From positions 1-64,000 of the forward strand of contig JAAKDF010000003.1 of assembly GCA_011754105.1 (NCBI GenBank): a stretch of DNA of 64,000 nucleotides, given 5' to 3'. This DNA comes from Serratia symbiotica (GTDB lineage: Bacteria; Pseudomonadota; Gammaproteobacteria; Enterobacterales; Enterobacteriaceae). Both the position numbers and the translations under genes were made by a program. Below the pieces are notes generated by a model. It made no database searches. It saw only the letters and a list, made by a program, of their open reading frames with translations, and was not told the DNA's origin. Each line of letters opens with the position of its first letter. Within the stretch, counting starts at the first letter, position 1. Shown in pieces: positions 37,725 to 51,620 of this stretch.

Positions 37725-39689
37725 AGTGAATTTTCCCAGACCGTACCCGAACTAGTCGCCTGGACACGGGAAAATAACTTCTTTATTTCTCTACCTACAG
37801 AGCGTCTTACCTTTCTGCTTGCTGTCGCTACCCTTAATGGAGAGCGACTGGACGGCGAAATCAGCGAAGGTGAACTAGTTGATGCATTTCGCTACGTCAA
37901 GTAAGGGTTTCAAACAGACGCATGAAACGGTCTCCATACGTGCCAACCATGTGATCAACGATATGGGTATGCCAGCGCCTGTTAAACCGCTTTACCAGGG
38001 AACTGGCGGACGGCAACGCTATTTAGCGCCTAACGCTACTCGGTATCGGTATTACCGACTATTATATTCGCCAGCGTGAGTTCTTCACACTGCGGCTGTC
38101 GATGCAGCTGTAAATCGTGGCGCAGGAACTTAAGCGCGACGCCGATGCTGCCGATAACGCCGATCCAGAAGCCGAAATCCGTAGTCTGAACTCTCAGCGC
38201 GGTAAAATTAAACGTGCGCTGAACAATCATGAGGCACAGAACTAGCAGCAAAGCCAGCAGTATAAGCAGGCGAAAGAAGGTATTTCCGCGCTGAAGCGCT
38301 TAATGCCATGGGTATCGTTACTCAATGATGATCCTTTTCAGGATTGGGTGTAGGAGATTCATGAAGAGCTGAAACAGGCGCAGGATGCTGCGCGTTATAT
38401 TCAGCAGCACTGCGTATCCCTGACCAAACAGGAACCGTTGCTGCCGGTGCCGGTGGTGCAGGGCGATCCGCAGCAGCATCAACAATTACAGTAGAACTAT
38501 GCACAGGCATAGAACTTACAGCGCCAGATCAAACAGCAAGCGTTTGCGCTGATCGAAGTGGTGCAGCGCCGTGCGCACTTTAGTTATACCGACTCGGCGG
38601 GCATGCTGAACGCCGACAATAATCTTAACGACAAGCTGCGCTAGCGTTTGGAAAACGCGGATGCGGTGGGGACGTACCCGCACCAGTGAATAACTATGCG
38701 TCAATAGCAAACTCAGTTTAGCCAGGTGCAGGCTTCACTGAAAAGTGCCTATGATGCCAACCAAACACTACATTCTTAAAGAGTGGAGCCAGAAACTGGT
38801 GGATATTGGCGTGCAGGCTGATGCCAATGCTGAAGCACGTGCGCGCCAACTCCGCTATGAACTGAATGCAGCGCTGAGTAACAACCACACGCGCTGCAAT
38901 CAGAAGAAACTGCGCAATCAGAAGATCCGAAGCACCCGGAATGCAAAATTTAGTTCTACATAGCTGTTTACCAGCACCTGCGTGAACGTATTCGTCAGGA
39001 TATTATCCGCACTGATGATCCGGTTGAAGTTATCGAACAGATGAAAATTAAGCTGGGCTGTCTGACTAAGGAACTGACCGTTAGTGAGCAAAAGCTGGCG
39101 ATCAGTGCCAAAAGCGTGGCCAATATCATCCGCAAGTACTATACTACATGAGTAGAACCGCATTCGCATACTAAACCCGGATTTACAGTCGGTCTATTTT
39201 GGTCAGGTGAAAAATGTGCGGTTGAACATCAATGTGCGTGAAGCACACGCTACCTTGCTGGATGTGCTCTTCGAGCAGCAAGAATAGCATCAGGATCTAT
39301 TTAGCAGTAACCGTCTGATATTTTAGGAGTCGCTGTCTAAACTGTATTAGAGCTTGAACCCGTAGATCGATATGGGGCAGCGTACGTCGCAAACCATCAG
39401 CGAAGCACTGCTGGATTACCGCAACTACATTGACATGTAGGTACAGGTGTTCCGTGGATCTGATGGCTGGCTGCGCGTACAGAGCTTTACTTTATCCACG
39501 GGTGAAGCGATCGGTATAGGAATGTCGATTCTGGTGATTGTAGTGCAGAGCTGGGAATACAAGTCGCGCCGTCTATAAGCTGGTGAGCAAAGTGTTCCAA
39601 AACCATGAGCATGTGCATGTGGTAGGGTTACATAATTTTGCCGACGAGCCGCAAGTATCAGGCAGCGCAGCGGTAGAAAGGTTATAAAG
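37722..39689 (+). pseudogene. mukF'::'mukB deletion-fusion pseudogene (mukE absent)
   Basis: MukF N-terminus [59 protein letters not shown]...IRQREFFTLRLSMQL continues into MukB DPEAEIRSLNSQRGKIKRALNNHEAQN..., [94 protein letters not shown]. Confidence 0.88.
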
Positions 39690-39753
39690 TAAAAACGCGC
39701 TAAACTCTGAAAATAGCCGGCCTAGCTTGGGAGGTTATTTTTATGCAAATAGC

Positions 39754-40443
39754 GGCGTTGTTGAATAAAGCGGATTTAGAATAAAGAGTCCCCTGAATGG
39801 GCATCTTTCAGGCAACGCGTACACTTTCTGGCAGACCTGCCAGCGTCCTCTTGTTTTGCGCATCATAATCTCGCAGCGGACAGGTGACCACCAAATAGCT
39901 ATAGCTGTTGTACTCTGTACAACACTGTTTCGGCTATCGAACGTCGGTGGTAGACCGTCATACTTTTCCTACGTGTGTTGTCCCCGGTAAGGCGCTGGTT
40001 TGCCACCGCTTGATTTTGGTCTGCATAGTCTGCCGACCAATAACAGACTACGCTTCTAGTCGGTATTAACGTCCTGATCTTCTTGTGCCTTAACTCATCG
40101 GCACTTTCATTAGTGTGAAAATAGAGTCGATGAAGCCATAGAAAACGCGAAGTGTCAGGCCGAAAATACGTTTCAGCATCAATACGCTGGTCATTGCTAT
40201 ATCGGAATAATTTTGTGGGCGACCACGAAGAGAAAGTTTTACCTTACAGTACCAGGAGTGAAGTGCCGTTTCATACATCTAGAAAGTGAGTGAATCCCGA
40301 ATAATAGTGATAAAGTCGTTGTTGCAAGCCTTCTAGTTGGTGATCTTGAACTTTTGCTTGACCATAAAATATCGCTGTTCTTAACATAAGGGGAGTCATC
40401 AGATCCTCGTGCCGGCAAAATGTTCGATTTATTCAACAACGCC
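39754..40443 (-). mobile_element. IS903-like element, internally deleted
   Basis: Ends ggcgttgttgaataaag and tttattcaacaacgcc; fragments SVLMLKRIFGLTLRVFYGFIDSIFTLMKVPMS and the reverse-complement IS right-end segment. About 690 bp. Confidence 0.85.
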
Positions 40444-40504
40444 GCCTTTCAATACTAAACATCATGGCTGGCAGCGTACTATTAACAGCGTTATAGGCTC
40501 TTTT

Positions 40505-40770
40505 ACTCTGTGGAAACCGCCACACAGCATATCGTCTCTACTAGCGTTACCATTACCGGCAGCCTGCTGGCTATTGATGCCCCCGTAGCGCAATGTCAAG
40601 CCGTTGTATCAGTTAGAAGCCAACACCGAAGCCCTCTTGCCGCCGCCAATCCTGAATTAATTATTATCGCATCCACCGGTGAAGACTTGGGTAATATCAC
40701 TGGCCATGATAAAGGATCACAGCAGGCCAAGGACCGCTTCAAACTACTGGTGAACCAAATGAAACAGGCC
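40505..40770 (+). pseudogene. fepB: Ferric-enterobactin binding protein FepB-like fragment
   Basis: QHIVSTSVTITGSLLAIDAPV and ANPELIIIASTGEDLGNITGHDKGSQQAKDRFKLLVNQMKQAIS match FepB segments. Start and end missing. Confidence 0.7.
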
Positions 40771-41375
40771 ATATCGGTGCTTACACCGGTGCGCTGATCA
40801 CCATTATTCTGTTCAGCGGCAGCGTTATTACCACATCGCAATTGGCGCTCTGGCTGGCGGTATCCTTTCTGATATGGTGATCTATCTGCTTGCCTAGCGA
40901 CAAGGCATGGTCGATTTCCGGCTGATTATTGTTGGCATCGATATCAGCTCGGTGCTGGGATCTCCCAACACCTGGATGATCATTACCGCTTATGTGGAAG
41001 AGTGCTATGGAAGCTGCTATATGGCAGGCCGGTTCTCTCAATGGCTTGACTTGGCAAAAAAAGCAGCCAGCAATCGTATGTATCGGCCTGGCGGCCAGCG
41101 CCGCACTGCTAATGAGCAAACGTCTACAACAGCTAGAGATAGGCGACGATGCGGCGTAGGCGCTGGGCATAAATGCAAAAAGCAGCCGAATGTGGTTGAT
41201 GCTATTCTGCGTGACCCTGACTGCTGCCGCCACCGCCGCCGGGCCAATTTCGTTTATCGCCCTGGCTGCCCAACAGATCGAGCGCCGCCTGACTAGCCAG
41301 TCTTCAGTTACTTTGACCTCGTCGGCGCTGGTAGAGGCGCAACATTGCTACTGGGCGTTGACACCATTGCCGATG
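40770..41375 (+). pseudogene. fepG: Ferric-siderophore permease FepG-like pseudogene
   Basis: IGAYTGALITIILF, RQGMVDFRLIIVGIDISSVL, TLTAAATAAGPISFIALAAQQIERRL and LVGATLLLGVDTIA in several frames. Confidence 0.75.
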
Positions 41376-42077
41376 ACCTGAGTGTGGCGATTTTTAATGG
41401 TGCCTTTACGGTGATTGTCGGGCCGAATGTCTGCGGCAAATCCACGCTACTGCGTACACTGTGTCTTACGCCTGCTAAAAACCAGCGCTTTGGTGCAAAA
41501 TAGGCAGATGTTTTTGCCACCAAGGCGCTGGCACGCGAGCTAGGCCTAATGCCAAACCTCAATTGCGCCGGACAGTATTAACGTGGCAGCGTTGATTTCC
41601 CGTGGACGTTACCCACACCAAAAGCCTATTGAAACAATTGACTCGTGCCGACCAGCAAGCAGTCGAGGAAACGATGGTGACAATCAACGTCGCCAACTGG
41701 CCAGTTGTAGCATCAACGATCTTTACGGCAATCAGCGGCGACAGCAGGTGTGGGTGGCGATGGTGCTGGCACAGCAAACCACGATGCTATTGCTGGATGG
41801 GCTGACCATCTATATGGACATCGTCCACCAGATTGATCTGTTTGATCTATTACGCCAACTGAATCATGATCGCGGTTAAACCATGACCGCTGTACTCTAC
41901 GATCTAAACAACGCCTGCCGTTATGCCTACCATATCATCGCTCTGCGCGATTGGCAGATCCTCGCGCAGGGCAAACCGGCCGATATCATCAGCGCCGAGC
42001 TAGTATGGCAGGTTTTCCGCATGCACTGCATGATTATCGACGATCCCCTGTCTCATAGCCCACGCCGGTGGATTTAA
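41375..42077 (+). pseudogene. fepC: Ferric-siderophore ABC ATPase FepC-like pseudogene
   Basis: DDLSVAIFNGAFTVIVGPNVCGKSTLLRTL; SRGRYPHQKP; QRQQVWVAMVLAQQTTMLLLDGLTIYMDIVHQIDLFDLLRQLNHDRG; TAVLYDLNNACRYAYHIIALRDWQILAQGKPADIISAELVWQVFRMHCMIIDDP. Confidence 0.85.
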
Positions 42078-42393
42078 ATCATCTGTGCCACTAGTGAGTA
42101 GCGAAGTCCGTAAAGCTGACAGGAATGGTCACTTCCACCGCCCCTTGCATCTCCATCGCTGTGCTCAAATTTTCAGGTGCCAGTGCTGCGACGACTTTTA
42201 CAGCCAAGCGGCACTGGGTAGCTCCTTTCTGCCGTAGGGTTGGATATTAGGTGGCTTGAAAAGCCATACGATGAACAGCAGAGTATCTATCTACTGTGCC
42301 GTTGTTAAACGTGTACGCCTAACGGCCAGCCTTAAGCAACCTACTGCAATAAAGCCTTAGTCAGCCCCCAGTTGGCTGTGAAGCAGCAGGGAT

Positions 42394-44472
<2,079 letters not shown>

Positions 44473-44486
44473 TCATCATCAAAGAT

Positions 44487-44511
44487 AAAAAAACCCCGTC
44501 AAAGCGGGGGC
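44487..44511 (-). terminator. Rho-independent terminator downstream of zipA
   Basis: Minus strand reads CCCCCGCTTTGACGGGGTTTTTTT. Confidence 0.75.
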
Positions 44512-44548
44512 TGGGTTATTATAGAGATCCAGTGTGCCTGGCAATGAG

Positions 44549-45457
44549 TCAGGCGTTGTTTTCCAGCACGGCATGGAGGCGCGCTTTATAGGTTTCCAGC
44601 TTTTGCGGCGTCATCATGCGGCGTTCGTCATCAAGTACCACACCCCCAATATCATCAGCAATACGCTGTGCCGACTGCAACATCAGCTTAAAGTTCTGAT
44701 TGGCATCGCCGTAAGAGGGTACCATCATGAACAGTGATATGCCTGGCGTAATGAAATCAGACATCATATCAGGCTCAAAAGAACCCGGTTTAACCATGTT
44801 CGCCAAGCTGAACATTACCGAACCGCTGCCCAACGGGTTAATATGGCGATGGAAAATACCCATTTTACCAAACTGAAAACCCGCCTGTAGCAAGCTCTGT
44901 AGTAAGACTTTGCCGCCGATCATTCTCCCTTGATGAGCTGCCACATGCAATACTAGTACGGTTTCTTTTGGCTTTTCCGCGATCAGCGCGGCGGGAAGCG
45001 GCTGCGGTTTCGCTTTTGGCTGGTGCTGATGCCCATATGAGTCGTGCAACACGGGCACCGCTTCAGGCTCTGTCGCTGGCGGTAGATCATCAAGGAAAGG
45101 TTCACGACGCGCCGCAGGCTGCGGTTCGCCGCCTTGATCCTGTTGTATGTTGATATCTTGTGAGATATCAACCGGGTTCAGAGATTGATAGGCAACCGAT
45201 TGATCAGGCTTTGGCGTAATCACAATCTCTTTTTTCGCGGCACCAAGCGGGTGAGCAGCGCGTATACGCACCTCTCCCACGCCTTCATTGAGATCGTTGC
45301 TTAGAGTTTGTTTCCGTTCCTTATTAGAACGTTTAGCTGGACGATCGCAGAAAATCGATGAGCGTTCCTTGCGGTTGGTCCATAGACCGTGCAATAACAA
45401 CGCGATTATAGCGATCGCACCAACAATGATTAGTATCAGACGAAAATATTCCATCAT
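44549..45457 (-). CDS. zipA: Cell division protein ZipA
   Basis: Start taken at [35 protein letters not shown]-terminal FtsZ-binding domain present. Confidence 0.95.
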   Translation of the reverse strand: MMEYFRLILIIVGAIAIIALLLHGLWTNRKERSSIFCDRPAKRSNKERKQTLSNDLNEGVGEVRIRAAHPLGAAKKEIVITPKPDQSVAYQSLNPVDISQDINIQQDQGGEPQPAARREPFLDDLPPATEPEAVPVLHDSYGHQHQPKAKPQPLPAALIAEKPKETVLVLHVAAHQGRMIGGKVLLQSLLQAGFQFGKMGIFHRHINPLGSGSVMFSLANMVKPGSFEPDMMSDFITPGISLFMMVPSYGDANQNFKLMLQSAQRIADDIGGVVLDDERRMMTPQKLETYKARLHAVLENNA

Positions 45458-45694
45458 TGGTATCTCTATTGTTCGAATACATTGCCACGGCGGCAAACAT
45501 TCACTTATCAACTCTATTTACCTGCACATACAAGTGCAAGTCTGTGCTGAATTTTATGCTAATAAAGATGACAACACTGCTTTTTTTACTTTTTTTCCGC
45601 CAAACACACCCTAGCCAGTAAAAAATCATCCCGATATGATAATGCTGCCTATTCAGATGACTAGATAACTTAAGATACGCCTTATACCCCGTTT

Positions 45695-46360
45695 TATGTA
45701 AAATCGACCAACGGTATTCACTATTTTGCCGAAGGCTGGCGTCTAGTTTTACGATTAGGGATCAAACGCTATGTCTTCCTGACGTTGCTGGTCAACATGC
45801 TGCTGATGTGTTCCACCTTTTGGTTGCTATTCAGCCAACTCGGCGACTGGCTCCCGGCGATGCTGAGCCATGTTCCACACTGGTTGCAGTGGCTAAGCTA
45901 TCTACTGTGGCCGGCTGGTAGTTATTACGGTGCTGCTGGTGTTCGGCTACCTGTTTAGTACCATCACCAACCTGATCGCTGCGCCGTTTTGTGGTCTGCT
46001 AGCAGCATAACTGGAAGGCCACCTGACCGGTAAACAGCTACCGGAAACAGGTATCTTCGGCATCGTTAAGGATCTGCCGCGCGTCATGGTACGCGAATGG
46101 CGCAAACTGGCCTATTACCTGCCAGCTCCCTGCTATTTTAGTGATTTATTTCATCACAGGTCTAGGCCAAACGGTAGCGCCAATACTGTAGTTTTTGTTT
46201 AGCGCCTAGATGCTAGCGATTCAATATTTCGACTATCCATTTGACAACAATGAGGTCAGCTTTGCCGATATGCGCCGTGCGCTGCATCAGTATAAAGCCG
46301 ATAATGTGCAGTTCGGTACGCTAGTCAGCCTGTTAACCATCATCTCAATCTTCTACTTTG
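45695..46360 (+). pseudogene. cysZ: Sulfate transporter CysZ pseudogene, C-terminus missing
   Basis: [114 protein letters not shown], then homology stops. Confidence 0.88.
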
Positions 46361-46407
46361 CTGGAGTAATATGCCTTGTTATGATTTTACTACCATTTAT
46401 ATTATGT

Positions 46408-47367
46408 ACCTCAACAAACAGGACAAGTTTACAACAACGCTGGAACAATGTATCGGGAATACCCCTCTGGGAAACCTGCAACGGATGGCCGCATCAGCGG
46501 GCAGCAAAGTATGGGTCAAACTGGAAGGAAATAATCCGGCAGGTTCAGTTAAGGATCGTGCTGCGCTGGCGATGATCCAGCATGAGGAACTGCGGCGACA
46601 CCATCAAACCTGGTGAATTGCGTTGGCGATGATCGCTGCGCTGAAAGGTTATCTGCTAAAGCTAATGATGCCTGAGAACATGGGCCTGGACCGTCAGGTA
46701 GTGATGCGCGCTTACGGTGCCGAACTGATTTCTGGTTAGTTACGAGCAAGGCAGGGATGGCGCGCGCGATCTGGCGTTAGACATGTAGCAGCAGGGGCAA
46801 GGCAAAGTCTTGGATCAATTAAATAACCCGGATAAGCCGTATGCCTATTTTCTCACTACCGGCCCAGAAATTTAGCACCAGATCGCAGGCCGTATAACGC
46901 ATTTCGTTTCCAGCATGGGTACTACAGGCACTGTTACCGGCGTGGGCGGTTACTTGAAAAGCTAAGATCCGCAGTTGCAGATTATCGGCTTGCAGCCAGT
47001 ATAGGTCAGTAACATTCCCGGTATTAGCCGATGGACACAGGCATACCGACCGGGTATCTTCCGACCAGACTTGGTAGATCAGGTGTTGAATATTTAACAA
47101 TGTGATGCCGAGCAAAAGATGCGCCAGCGAGAGCAACTGTAAGGTATCTTTTGTGGTGTTAGTTCTGGCGGCGCGGTGGTCGGCGCATTGCGTATTGCGG
47201 CGAACAACCCTGGTAGCTTGGTTGTGGCGATTATCTGTGATCGTGGCGATCGCTATCTCTCCACTGGAGAGTTTAACTTAGCGCAGCATGTGGTCTGTAG
47301 CCTACCTGGAGAGCTGATAATCATCGGCAAGGGTATTGAGTTAATATTCCCTAAATTGCAGGCATAA
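46408..47367 (+). pseudogene. cysM: Cysteine synthase B pseudogene
   Basis: [120 protein letters not shown]; multiple stops. Confidence 0.9.
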
Positions 47368-47395
47368 AGAACTGCGTTTTTAAACGCAGTTCTTT
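47366..47395. terminator. Bidirectional-type hairpin between cysM remnant and crr
   Basis: Perfect 14-bp arms aaagaactgcgttt/aaacgcagttcttt with a 2-nt loop. Confidence 0.8.
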
Positions 47396-47409
47396 ATGCT
47401 GATTGACGA

Positions 47410-47919
47410 TTACTTTCTGATGCGAATAATAGGGGTTTCGCCGGCAATAACATTGCCAGAAAGTTTGATCAGTTCTTTGAGTTCGTCCATGTTAGAGATG
47501 ACAACTGGAGTCAAGATTGACTTGGCTTTCTCTTCCAGCACTGACAGGTTAAACTCGATAATGACATCACCTTTTTTGACATGCTGGCCTTCTTCAGCCA
47601 TACGTTTAAAGCCTTCGCCTTTCAACTCAACGGTATCGATACCGAAATGCACGAAAAGCTCGATACCGTTGTCGGATTCGATAGAGAAAGCATGGTTGGT
47701 CTTAAAAATTTTGCCGATAGTGCCGTCAACAGGGGCAACCATTTTATCACCTGAAGGTTTAATGGCAATACCGTTACCAACGATCTTTTCAGCGAAAACA
47801 ACATCCGGCACATCCTCAATATTGACGATTTCGCCGGAAAGTGGGGCGATGATCTCGGTAGTACCCGTATCTTTCGTGTCATCAGAAAATAGTGATTTTA
47901 GTCTAACGAGCAACCCCAT
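47410..47919 (-). CDS. crr: PTS glucose-specific enzyme IIA
   Basis: 169-aa ORF, active-site region [17 protein letters not shown]. Confidence 0.98.
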   Translation of the reverse strand: MGLLVRLKSLFSDDTKDTGTTEIIAPLSGEIVNIEDVPDVVFAEKIVGNGIAIKPSGDKMVAPVDGTIGKIFKTNHAFSIESDNGIELFVHFGIDTVELKGEGFKRMAEEGQHVKKGDVIIEFNLSVLEEKAKSILTPVVISNMDELKELIKLSGNVIAGETPIIRIRK

Positions 47920-47976
47920 GATATTCTCCTAAGCATTAAATTGGGCTGCGCTCCCACGTTCCAGTACTGTGGCAGC

Positions 47977-49704
47977 TTAGCAGAGCGTTTTTTCTTCGAT
48001 AAATTTATTCACGCAATTCATTAGGTCTTGTGCTGTTGGCTGTGCCAAGACCTGCGTTGCCAATGTTTGCACATCTGTAAAATTGGTATTCCGAATAATT
48101 TTTTTGATGCGTGGGATTGAGATCGAACTCATACTGAACTCATCTAGCCCCATGCCTAATAATAGTAGTGTAGCACGTTCATCGCCAGCCAGTTCACCGC
48201 ACATGCCGGTCCATTTACCCTCTGCGTGCGATGCATCAATAACTTGTTTAATCAAGCCCAGCACTGACGGGGAGAACGGATTATAAAGATGAGAAATTAT
48301 CTTATTGCTTCGATCGACTGCCAGAGTATATTGAGTGAGATCATTTGTTCCAATACTAAAGAAATCAACCTCTTTTGCTAAATGGTGAGCAATGGACGCC
48401 GCAGCAGGGGTCTCTACCATCACACCCACTTCGATGGCTTCATCGAACTCTTTACCTTCTTCGCGTAATTGTGCTTTCAACTTATCGATTTCGTCTTTTA
48501 GATCGCGCACTTCTTCCACAGAAATAATCATCGGGAACATGATTCGTAATTTACCGAACACTGAAGCGCGCAGGATAGCGCGTAGCTGGGCGTGCAAGAT
48601 CTCTCTACGATCCATCGCGATGCGGATGGCTCGCCAGCCAAGGAACGGGTTATCTTCCTTCGGAAGTTTCATGTACGGAAGGTCTTTGTCGCCGCCGATG
48701 TCCATAGTACGGATGATAACTGCCTGCGAACCCATGGCTTCCGCAATGGCTTTGTAAGCCTGGAACTGATCGTCTTCAGTCGGTAGAGCATCACGATCCA
48801 TGAACAGGAATTCAGTACGATACAGGCCGATACCTTCAGCGCCGTTGCGCTCGGCACTAGCAATATCGCGCACGGTGCCGATATTGGCGCAAACTTCAAC
48901 CTGATGACCATCTAGCGTAATCGCGGGTAGATCTTTTAGCTTAGCCAGATCGTTTTTCTCAGTGATGTACTGACTCTGAGCGGTTTTTAACTGATCGATA
49001 ACTTCAGCAGTGGGATTAACGTAAATCTTGTTGTTAATTGCATCCAGGATCAGGTAATCACCGGTTTTCACCTGCTTGGTAACATAGCTGGTGCCTACAA
49101 TGGCTGGCAGTTCTAGAGAACGTGCCATGATGGAGGTGTGCGAAGTGCATCCACCCATATCAGTGATGAGTCCCAATACTTTTTTCAGGTTTAACTGTGC
49201 GGTTTCAGATGGGGTCAAATCGGTGGCCACTAGGATTACTTCGTCTTGAATAGTACTTAGATCGACGATAGTCACGCCGAGCATGTTGCGCAGTAGGCGC
49301 TTGCCGATGTCGCGTACATCGGCTGCACGCTCTTTCAGATATTCGTCGTCTAACTCTTCCAACGCATGCGCTTGGCTTTCAATCACTGTGTAAGCCGCTG
49401 CATCGGCAGTGACATGTTCATTTTTGATTAGTGCTATGATTTCCTGCTCAAGCTCTTCGTCTTCCAGCAACATGATGTGGCCTTCGAAGATTCCTTCTTT
49501 CTCTTTGCCGAAGGTTTCACCTGCTTTGGCCTTAATCACTGCCAACTGTTCAGATGCTTTGGCGCGGCCAGACAGAAAACGTGAGACTTCCTGCTCTACA
49601 TGATCTGTAGAGATTTTCTTTCGGTTGATGACAATTTTATCTTCCTTCAGTAGGAGAGCCTTACCAAAAGCGATACCCGGTGAAATTAAAATGCCTGAAA
49701 TCAT
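47977..49704 (-). CDS. ptsI: PTS enzyme I
   Basis: 575-aa ORF; active-site [21 protein letters not shown]. Confidence 0.98.
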   Translation of the reverse strand: MISGILISPGIAFGKALLLKEDKIVINRKKISTDHVEQEVSRFLSGRAKASEQLAVIKAKAGETFGKEKEGIFEGHIMLLEDEELEQEIIALIKNEHVTADAAAYTVIESQAHALEELDDEYLKERAADVRDIGKRLLRNMLGVTIVDLSTIQDEVILVATDLTPSETAQLNLKKVLGLITDMGGCTSHTSIMARSLELPAIVGTSYVTKQVKTGDYLILDAINNKIYVNPTAEVIDQLKTAQSQYITEKNDLAKLKDLPAITLDGHQVEVCANIGTVRDIASAERNGAEGIGLYRTEFLFMDRDALPTEDDQFQAYKAIAEAMGSQAVIIRTMDIGGDKDLPYMKLPKEDNPFLGWRAIRIAMDRREILHAQLRAILRASVFGKLRIMFPMIISVEEVRDLKDEIDKLKAQLREEGKEFDEAIEVGVMVETPAAASIAHHLAKEVDFFSIGTNDLTQYTLAVDRSNKIISHLYNPFSPSVLGLIKQVIDASHAEGKWTGMCGELAGDERATLLLLGMGLDEFSMSSISIPRIKKIIRNTNFTDVQTLATQVLAQPTAQDLMNCVNKFIEEKTLC

Positions 49705-49751
49705 AACCCTACCTTACTCTTGACTGGTGTTAACTAACAAAGACAGGCCAA

Positions 49752-50009
49752 TTACTCAAGCTCTGCCATCAGTTTTATCAAGTGCTCAACGGCTTTTTGC
49801 TCATCTTCACCAGTAGCTTCGATGGTAACTACGGTGCCTTGAGTCAGGCCCAGAGTTTGCAGTTTAAACAGGCTTTTGGCGCTGACGCTTTTACTGTTAG
49901 AAGTCACGGTGATGTCAGATGTAAAGCCTTTGGCTTCTTTTACGAACTTAGCGGCAGGGCGGGTGTGCAGGCCATTTGGAGCAGTAATAGTAATTTCTTG
50001 CTGAAACAT
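49752..50009 (-). CDS. ptsH: PTS phosphocarrier HPr
   Basis: 85-aa [32 protein letters not shown]. Confidence 0.98.
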   Translation of the reverse strand: MFQQEITITAPNGLHTRPAAKFVKEAKGFTSDITVTSNSKSVSAKSLFKLQTLGLTQGTVVTIEATGEDEQKAVEHLIKLMAELE

Positions 50010-50359
50010 TGATATTTCCCCAACTTATTAGAATTAATTGTTGTGGTACTAAAATTTATCCCACGAGCATGATTTTAGTTTCTCTGATTTTAGTTTTAGT
50101 GCCTGACTACGGCGGCAAGTGTTGATGTAACAGAAAACGATACGTTAGGCACTGTAACCAGAAAATTTGATTTTTGACGTCGTTTTAACCAACCTTTATT
50201 ATGCCTGTTCTAGTGCCTCGGCGACAAATAAGTAAAACGATTCGTCTCTAAGCCAAAAAAAAGGCGATTAATTTTGCACATCGAAATAATGCACCGTTAA
50301 ATACTAAAGCCAGCTCATAAAATCAATCTTTGACTGCTATAAAATTTGATCCAGCCCAC

Positions 50360-50388
50360 AAAAAAGCACCTTGAAAGGCGCTTTTTTT
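50360..50388 (-). terminator. Terminator downstream of cysK
   Basis: Hairpin aaaaaagcacctt-ga-aaggcgcttttttt just 3' of the cysK stop on the minus strand. Confidence 0.65.
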
Positions 50389-50410
50389 AACTTTTTGTGC
50401 TTTGTAAACC

Positions 50411-51379
50411 TCATTCCTGCAATTCTTTTTTTGTGAATAAACCAGCGAATAAGGCGGTACTCAGATAGCGCTCGCCGGAAGACGGCAGAATCACCACCAT
50501 GGTTTTGTCGGTGAAGTCGGTTTCTTCGGCCAGTTTTACCGCCACTACCACTGCCGCACCGGAGGAAATCCCTGCGAGAATACCTTCTTCTTTCATCAGG
50601 CGGCGCGCCATTTTGATGGCCTCATCGTTACTGATTTGCTCGACACGATCCACCAAAGCCAGATCCAGGTTGCCTGGAATAAAGCCTGCACCAATACCCT
50701 GGATCTGGTGTGGCCCTGGTTTCAGCTCTTCGCCAGCTAGCGCCTGGCTGATCACCGGAGAGTTACTTGGCTCCACCGCTACCGTGGTGATTGCCTTGCC
50801 TTTAGTGTGCTTGATATAGCGGCTGACACCAGTCAGGGTACCTCCAGTACCTACACCGGAGATAAATACGTCTACCGTACCAGCGGTATCTTCCCATATT
50901 TCTGGGCCAGTCGTTTTCTCATGTATCTCCGGGTTAGCTGGGTTGCTAAATTGCTGTAGGATAATATAACGTACTGGATCAGTAGTAACGATTTCTTCAG
51001 CTTTGGTGATGGCACCTTTCATGCCTTTTGCGCCTTCGGTTAGTACCAGGTTAGCTCCCAGTGCTTTAAGCAGCTTGCGGCGCTCAATGCTCATGGTTTC
51101 CGGCATAGTTAGCGTCAGCTTATAGCCGCGTGCCGCAGCAACGAAGGCCAGTGCAATGCCGGTGTTGCCGCTAGTTGGCTCTACCAGCTCTTTGCCAGTG
51201 GTCAGGATACCGCGTTGCTCAGCGTCCCAAATCATATTGGCACCAATGCGACATTTGACGCTGAAGCTTGGGTTGCGTGATTCAATCTTGGCTAAAATGC
51301 GCCCGTTGCCGATACGGTTCAAACGAACTAGCGGTGTATGTCCGATGGTTAAAGAGTTGTCTTTATATATTTTGCTCAT
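50411..51379 (-). CDS. cysK: Cysteine synthase A
   Basis: 322-aa [25 protein letters not shown]-enzyme motif. Confidence 0.97.
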   Translation of the reverse strand: MSKIYKDNSLTIGHTPLVRLNRIGNGRILAKIESRNPSFSVKCRIGANMIWDAEQRGILTTGKELVEPTSGNTGIALAFVAAARGYKLTLTMPETMSIERRKLLKALGANLVLTEGAKGMKGAITKAEEIVTTDPVRYIILQQFSNPANPEIHEKTTGPEIWEDTAGTVDVFISGVGTGGTLTGVSRYIKHTKGKAITTVAVEPSNSPVISQALAGEELKPGPHQIQGIGAGFIPGNLDLALVDRVEQISNDEAIKMARRLMKEEGILAGISSGAAVVVAVKLAEETDFTDKTMVVILPSSGERYLSTALFAGLFTKKELQE

Positions 51380-51620
51380 AAGTTTTTTCTTTAACTCTAT
51401 GAAAATGTAATGAATATCTTAAGTATACGCTAACAACACCAGCATGGAAGTAAAGAATTACTATATCTATATTTTATTAGGATATAAGTTATAATCACAA
51501 TTATAAGAACGAAATAAAGTGCAAGCTCAAACCCAGTCACTGACTAAATTAAGTTTCCGATGATGGGCGAACGCGCCGACTGGATATCACTTGAAATTCA
51601 TAGGGCATAGTATTGTCGTA

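Noticed and set aside
47396-47932. 178-aa plus-strand ORF opposite crr
   Set aside because: Antisense to intact crr; serine/leucine-rich shadow frame.
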